Part shown: positions 63,601 to 64,000 of the stretch, in pieces
How the letters are laid out: each line of letters starts with the position of its first letter
How positions within the stretch are numbered: position 1 is the stretch's first letter
Made by a program: the position numbers and the translations under genes
Assembly: GCA_947488595.1 (NCBI GenBank)
Contig: CANKZI010000002.1
Span: 88,667-152,666, forward strand
Reading direction: 5' to 3'
Length of the DNA stretch: 64,000 bases
Source: Flavobacteriaceae bacterium
GTDB lineage: Bacteria; Bacteroidota; Bacteroidia; Flavobacteriales; Flavobacteriaceae
The notes under the pieces: generated by a model
The model's input: the letters and a program-made list of their open reading frames with translations, nothing else
What the model was told of the DNA's origin: nothing
The model's database searches: none

Positions 63601-64000
63601 AGGAATGCTGTTGCCGCTCCTTTAACAGCTATTGGTGCTGAGGGAAGTACATTAAGATGGTATACAGTAGCTACTGGTGGAACTTTTACAACTGTTGCTC
63701 CAACACCTTTAACCACTACAATTGGAACTAAAAATTATTATGTTTCTCAAGTGAATGGTGGAGTTGAAGGTTCAAGAGCGCTTATCGCTGTTATCACTAC
63801 GGTTGTCCCATCAACTCCTGGTGGAATCACTGGAAATATCACTACACTTTGTAGCAGAATTGGTACTACTACCCAAGAAACTTATTCTATTGCAGCAGCT
63901 GCAAACGCTGCTAGCTATGTATGGACCGTTCCTGCTGGAGTAAACTTGATATCTACTGCTGCTAACGGTTTGAGCATCGTTGTAAACTTTGCTAATGTAG
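57664..64000 (+). CDS. Giant exported repeat/Ig-like protein, 3'-truncated by the window edge
   Basis: The frame from ATG 57664 has no stop to the last base, at least 2112 codons. A long n-region and hydrophobic core (about 31-46, ending IQAQ) form the signal peptide. A jelly-roll, choice-of-anchor-like domain (about 50-395) is split by two G.(V/I).G.GI....(F/Y)V..I.GT repeat modules (about 96-155, 174-238). Two W...TW.GG.VP domains begin near 404 and 808; three further repeat modules lie at about 980-1189. Ig-like modules fill the C-terminal part (from about 1575), with W(Y)..(A/P)(T/S)GG turns. It is Thr/Ala/Gly/Ser-rich. T9SS export is inferred; the sorting domain would lie beyond the window. 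Confidence 0.88.
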   Translation, partial: MFINYSLKNSFEHLSLLSEKLLEKKPKINGFVLMVLMLLFAVTGIQAQTQRIPAGDGNFANGSTFAANGWTVANQGVSPVKWAVGTAASGTSQTGNVAAGSASVTLSAANAGITVGQIVYGSGIPANTFVSAINGTVLTLSQNATLSTTGATLGFGMFAGGISVGIAQLTTASIVSGAYTITLAANPNPNIAVGMAIAPISGIIAANTYVASISGTTLGLSQATIGAAAVAQTLTFSATSAAIAGNAAYVSNDNGVTNSYAGYPTTRTVYFYRDITTVPANETAMTLTFDVKSAPASGGGWQVFVAPTSQTVTGTDTQVTLPFTYPTGTNPIWAGATLISFNSNAQAATTKTTAFIPKSFAGSSFRLIFVWTNGTSAGTLPPAAIDNISLTSRTPEEITCAQSGLWSQPGTWDGGKVPTHADSAVLDNNGEVVMVDSRYSGCEDLTLAGTNTLLQFAISTVVDEFRVNNDVNIAASGARFNNHDGTNGRYLKVGHDFTLGANARFDSQLGTGLFGRLNLNGSTLQTVTFDPAGFVGGSAAGVNTSSNVANVLSSLEVTNTDTASPNVIWNADGIRIKSGLVLTSGRVSIATGKRLILGNFGQMSAGGLSITPGYGFTSGTVSRWLSSANNDNVQAGNEYPGTSVNSKPNWYPFISGANMNRNLYLLPNGNPTTAGEVAITYTDATTATGSLSIADGSYTINNRFDGNWSVATPNSSVTGTALTYATSTNHRVMVYASGAYQAIDGSSRLMNLNSALAGTHQAGTEQPFVVRTDLSLANMIAAPMYIGVNDGSKVSSNNTITSTVTGGDRNWNTAATWVGGVVPTCTNNVIIASGATVTVSAAADAASVVINAGGTLTNNGGTMTVGCTNNNNAFINYGTHTMTAGTLKVNGFVAHKLNSTFNQTGGDIIIDSNDNGTVATSVAYGVSSCKIDTSNLALTGGKITIVDPLINEATPTAVTAASSLDLLTPANGTFTSTTSGVTALNSPTIVVSSPNMYFVGQTVSGTGIATGTVTVTNITVGTVGFSPPITLTLSTNTATAIPANTALTFSAMINGGSSLVVAPNANNGAISAGSAITGPGIQPGTTITSVVFPGFDATQSNVKLNLSLPVSDLTTSPATSAVTLSMPAYTVGSSTVVLPAANTSLLNGMPVSGTGLLPGTFIAAVEGAKITFSAPIQAGAPTPLVFNVYPDTAISSGSFVYSGSNYAAGLNHTLQIGDGVSTQKGAVLTNGFNCIFWTTNGMFSLGNLTIDAPDGDNRFMSTSNFGTNTGLGTMNVQNQLTITAGSTLKKLNGNNTYYVGGNIVNNGSFLQPTASSPLYLGNFINGVAVPTSLAQTISGAGTWSNNQYSLTTNSPTGAVSSLTVNNTSPAGVTLQVPNFRSVLGVALTNGILYTSAAYPMYCGVADVTGPFFGGSFTGGSATSYIDGPCYHANKSDANINQFRLFPTGKNGKYLPISISSTGGVELMAEAFDTNSGTVNTANASGLSANRWKLSRVGTAGTFTGYNVRIGSNPDVTASNLLVHATADQGTYDIINTPASAMTFAAGTPNTLTLATAQTGGFLGNFAFASGGACSGTPAPVAAATVTNLCAGQSTTLSLTGLSGAGLTYQWRSSVDAGTTWVSINGATSASYVATPTVNTSYACSVTCSSSTGVSNSVAITMSASTATTTGNTVCAGSSALLGAAGSTILNWYDAPTGGNLVATGASYSPTVAETTTFYVSSANVTAGNAGVTTWTGTAASSALFSGIAFDVTNKVKLKTVTVYPKNTAALTPITVALFDATGNIVAGTAPVTFTPNLNTGVLGTAQIVTLNYTIPVGTGYRLVATYGLAATTNTLGNSTTAITYPTSGAISLTGNVTNLTSAVTTTGATTSCFHNLTFDEVCESVTRTPVTATINLTALPTAVSQFFPNGATVANLVATGTALKWYTAASGGSNLAGTTLLVAGTYYVSQTINGCESARASVAITIGDNPIVTSPVNYCRNAVAAPLTAIGAEGSTLRWYTVATGGTFTTVAPTPLTTTIGTKNYYVSQVNGGVEGSRALIAVITTVVPSTPGGITGNITTLCSRIGTTTQETYSIAAAANAASYVWTVPAGVNLISTAANGLSIVVNFANV

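Noticed and set aside
1..64000. tRNA, rRNA, riboswitch, prophage or insertion sequence
   Set aside because: No cloverleaf, conserved rRNA segment, transposase or phage structural gene was recognised in any gap; a dedicated RNA search could still reveal small RNAs.

Overview
The window looks like chromosome from a Flavobacterium-like member of the Bacteroidota (family Flavobacteriaceae). The DNA is AT-rich. Gliding and type IX secretion (T9SS) genes are present (gldJ, porU, porV), and exported proteins end in T9SS type A sorting domains. Genes start without clear Shine-Dalgarno sequences, and several upstream regions carry the Bacteroidota promoter pattern TTG-N17-23-TAnnTTTG. The gene order purH-mreBCD-mrdA-rodA also fits. 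I saw no rRNA, tRNA, CRISPR array, insertion sequence or prophage.

Layout. 0-2.6 kb: a minus-strand mevalonate operon (class II HMG-CoA reductase, then a GHMP kinase), led by a frameshifted and truncated toxin-antitoxin remnant behind a consensus promoter. 2.8-10.9 kb: a plus-strand peptide-use locus with a DPP-IV-type dipeptidyl peptidase, three tandem POT-family peptide transporters and two exported thioredoxin-fold proteins. 11-16.5 kb (minus): comEC, an NlpC/P60 hydrolase, lpxB, a small membrane protein and surE. 16.8-19 kb: a Tsp/Prc-type C-terminal processing protease. 19.2-26.5 kb (minus): the elongasome operon purH-mreB-mreC-mreD-mrdA-rodA. 26.6-33.9 kb (plus): an FtsX/MacB-type permease, a hypothetical exported protein plus deoxynucleoside kinase pair, a secreted tandem DUF3494 (ice-binding family) protein, an SDR, a SprT-like protein and mannose-1-phosphate guanylyltransferase. 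33.9-38.7 kb (minus): mlaF-mlaE, a GT2 glycosyltransferase, a methyltransferase, a KAS III-like synthase and a truncated globin. 38.9-47.5 kb (minus): aceF-pdhA, cdd and porU-porV. 47.5-50.7 kb (plus): gldJ and murF. 50.9-55.9 kb (minus): a DoxX protein, two small unknown proteins and a 1187-residue FG-GAP T9SS cargo protein. 55.9-57.6 kb is largely gene-free. From 57,664 to the end of the window one plus-strand reading frame stays open for at least 2112 codons; it encodes the start of a giant exported Ig-like/repeat protein.

How it fits together. The T9SS genes (porU, porV, gldJ) share the window with two complete cargo genes and probably a third (the giant protein, whose C-terminus is outside). 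The envelope theme is strong: lipid A (lpxB), peptidoglycan (mrdA, rodA, mreBCD, murF, NlpC/P60), lipid transport (mlaEF) and sugar-nucleotide supply (manC).

Most unusual signals. (1) Intrinsic terminators or perfect hairpins repeatedly sit only about 11-20 nt upstream of the next start codon (comEC, cdd, murF; hairpins without a U-tract before mreC and the second POT gene). (2) In the giant protein, short repeat modules appear to be inserted twice into otherwise conserved domains. (3) A dead toxin-antitoxin pair now forms the leader of the mevalonate operon.
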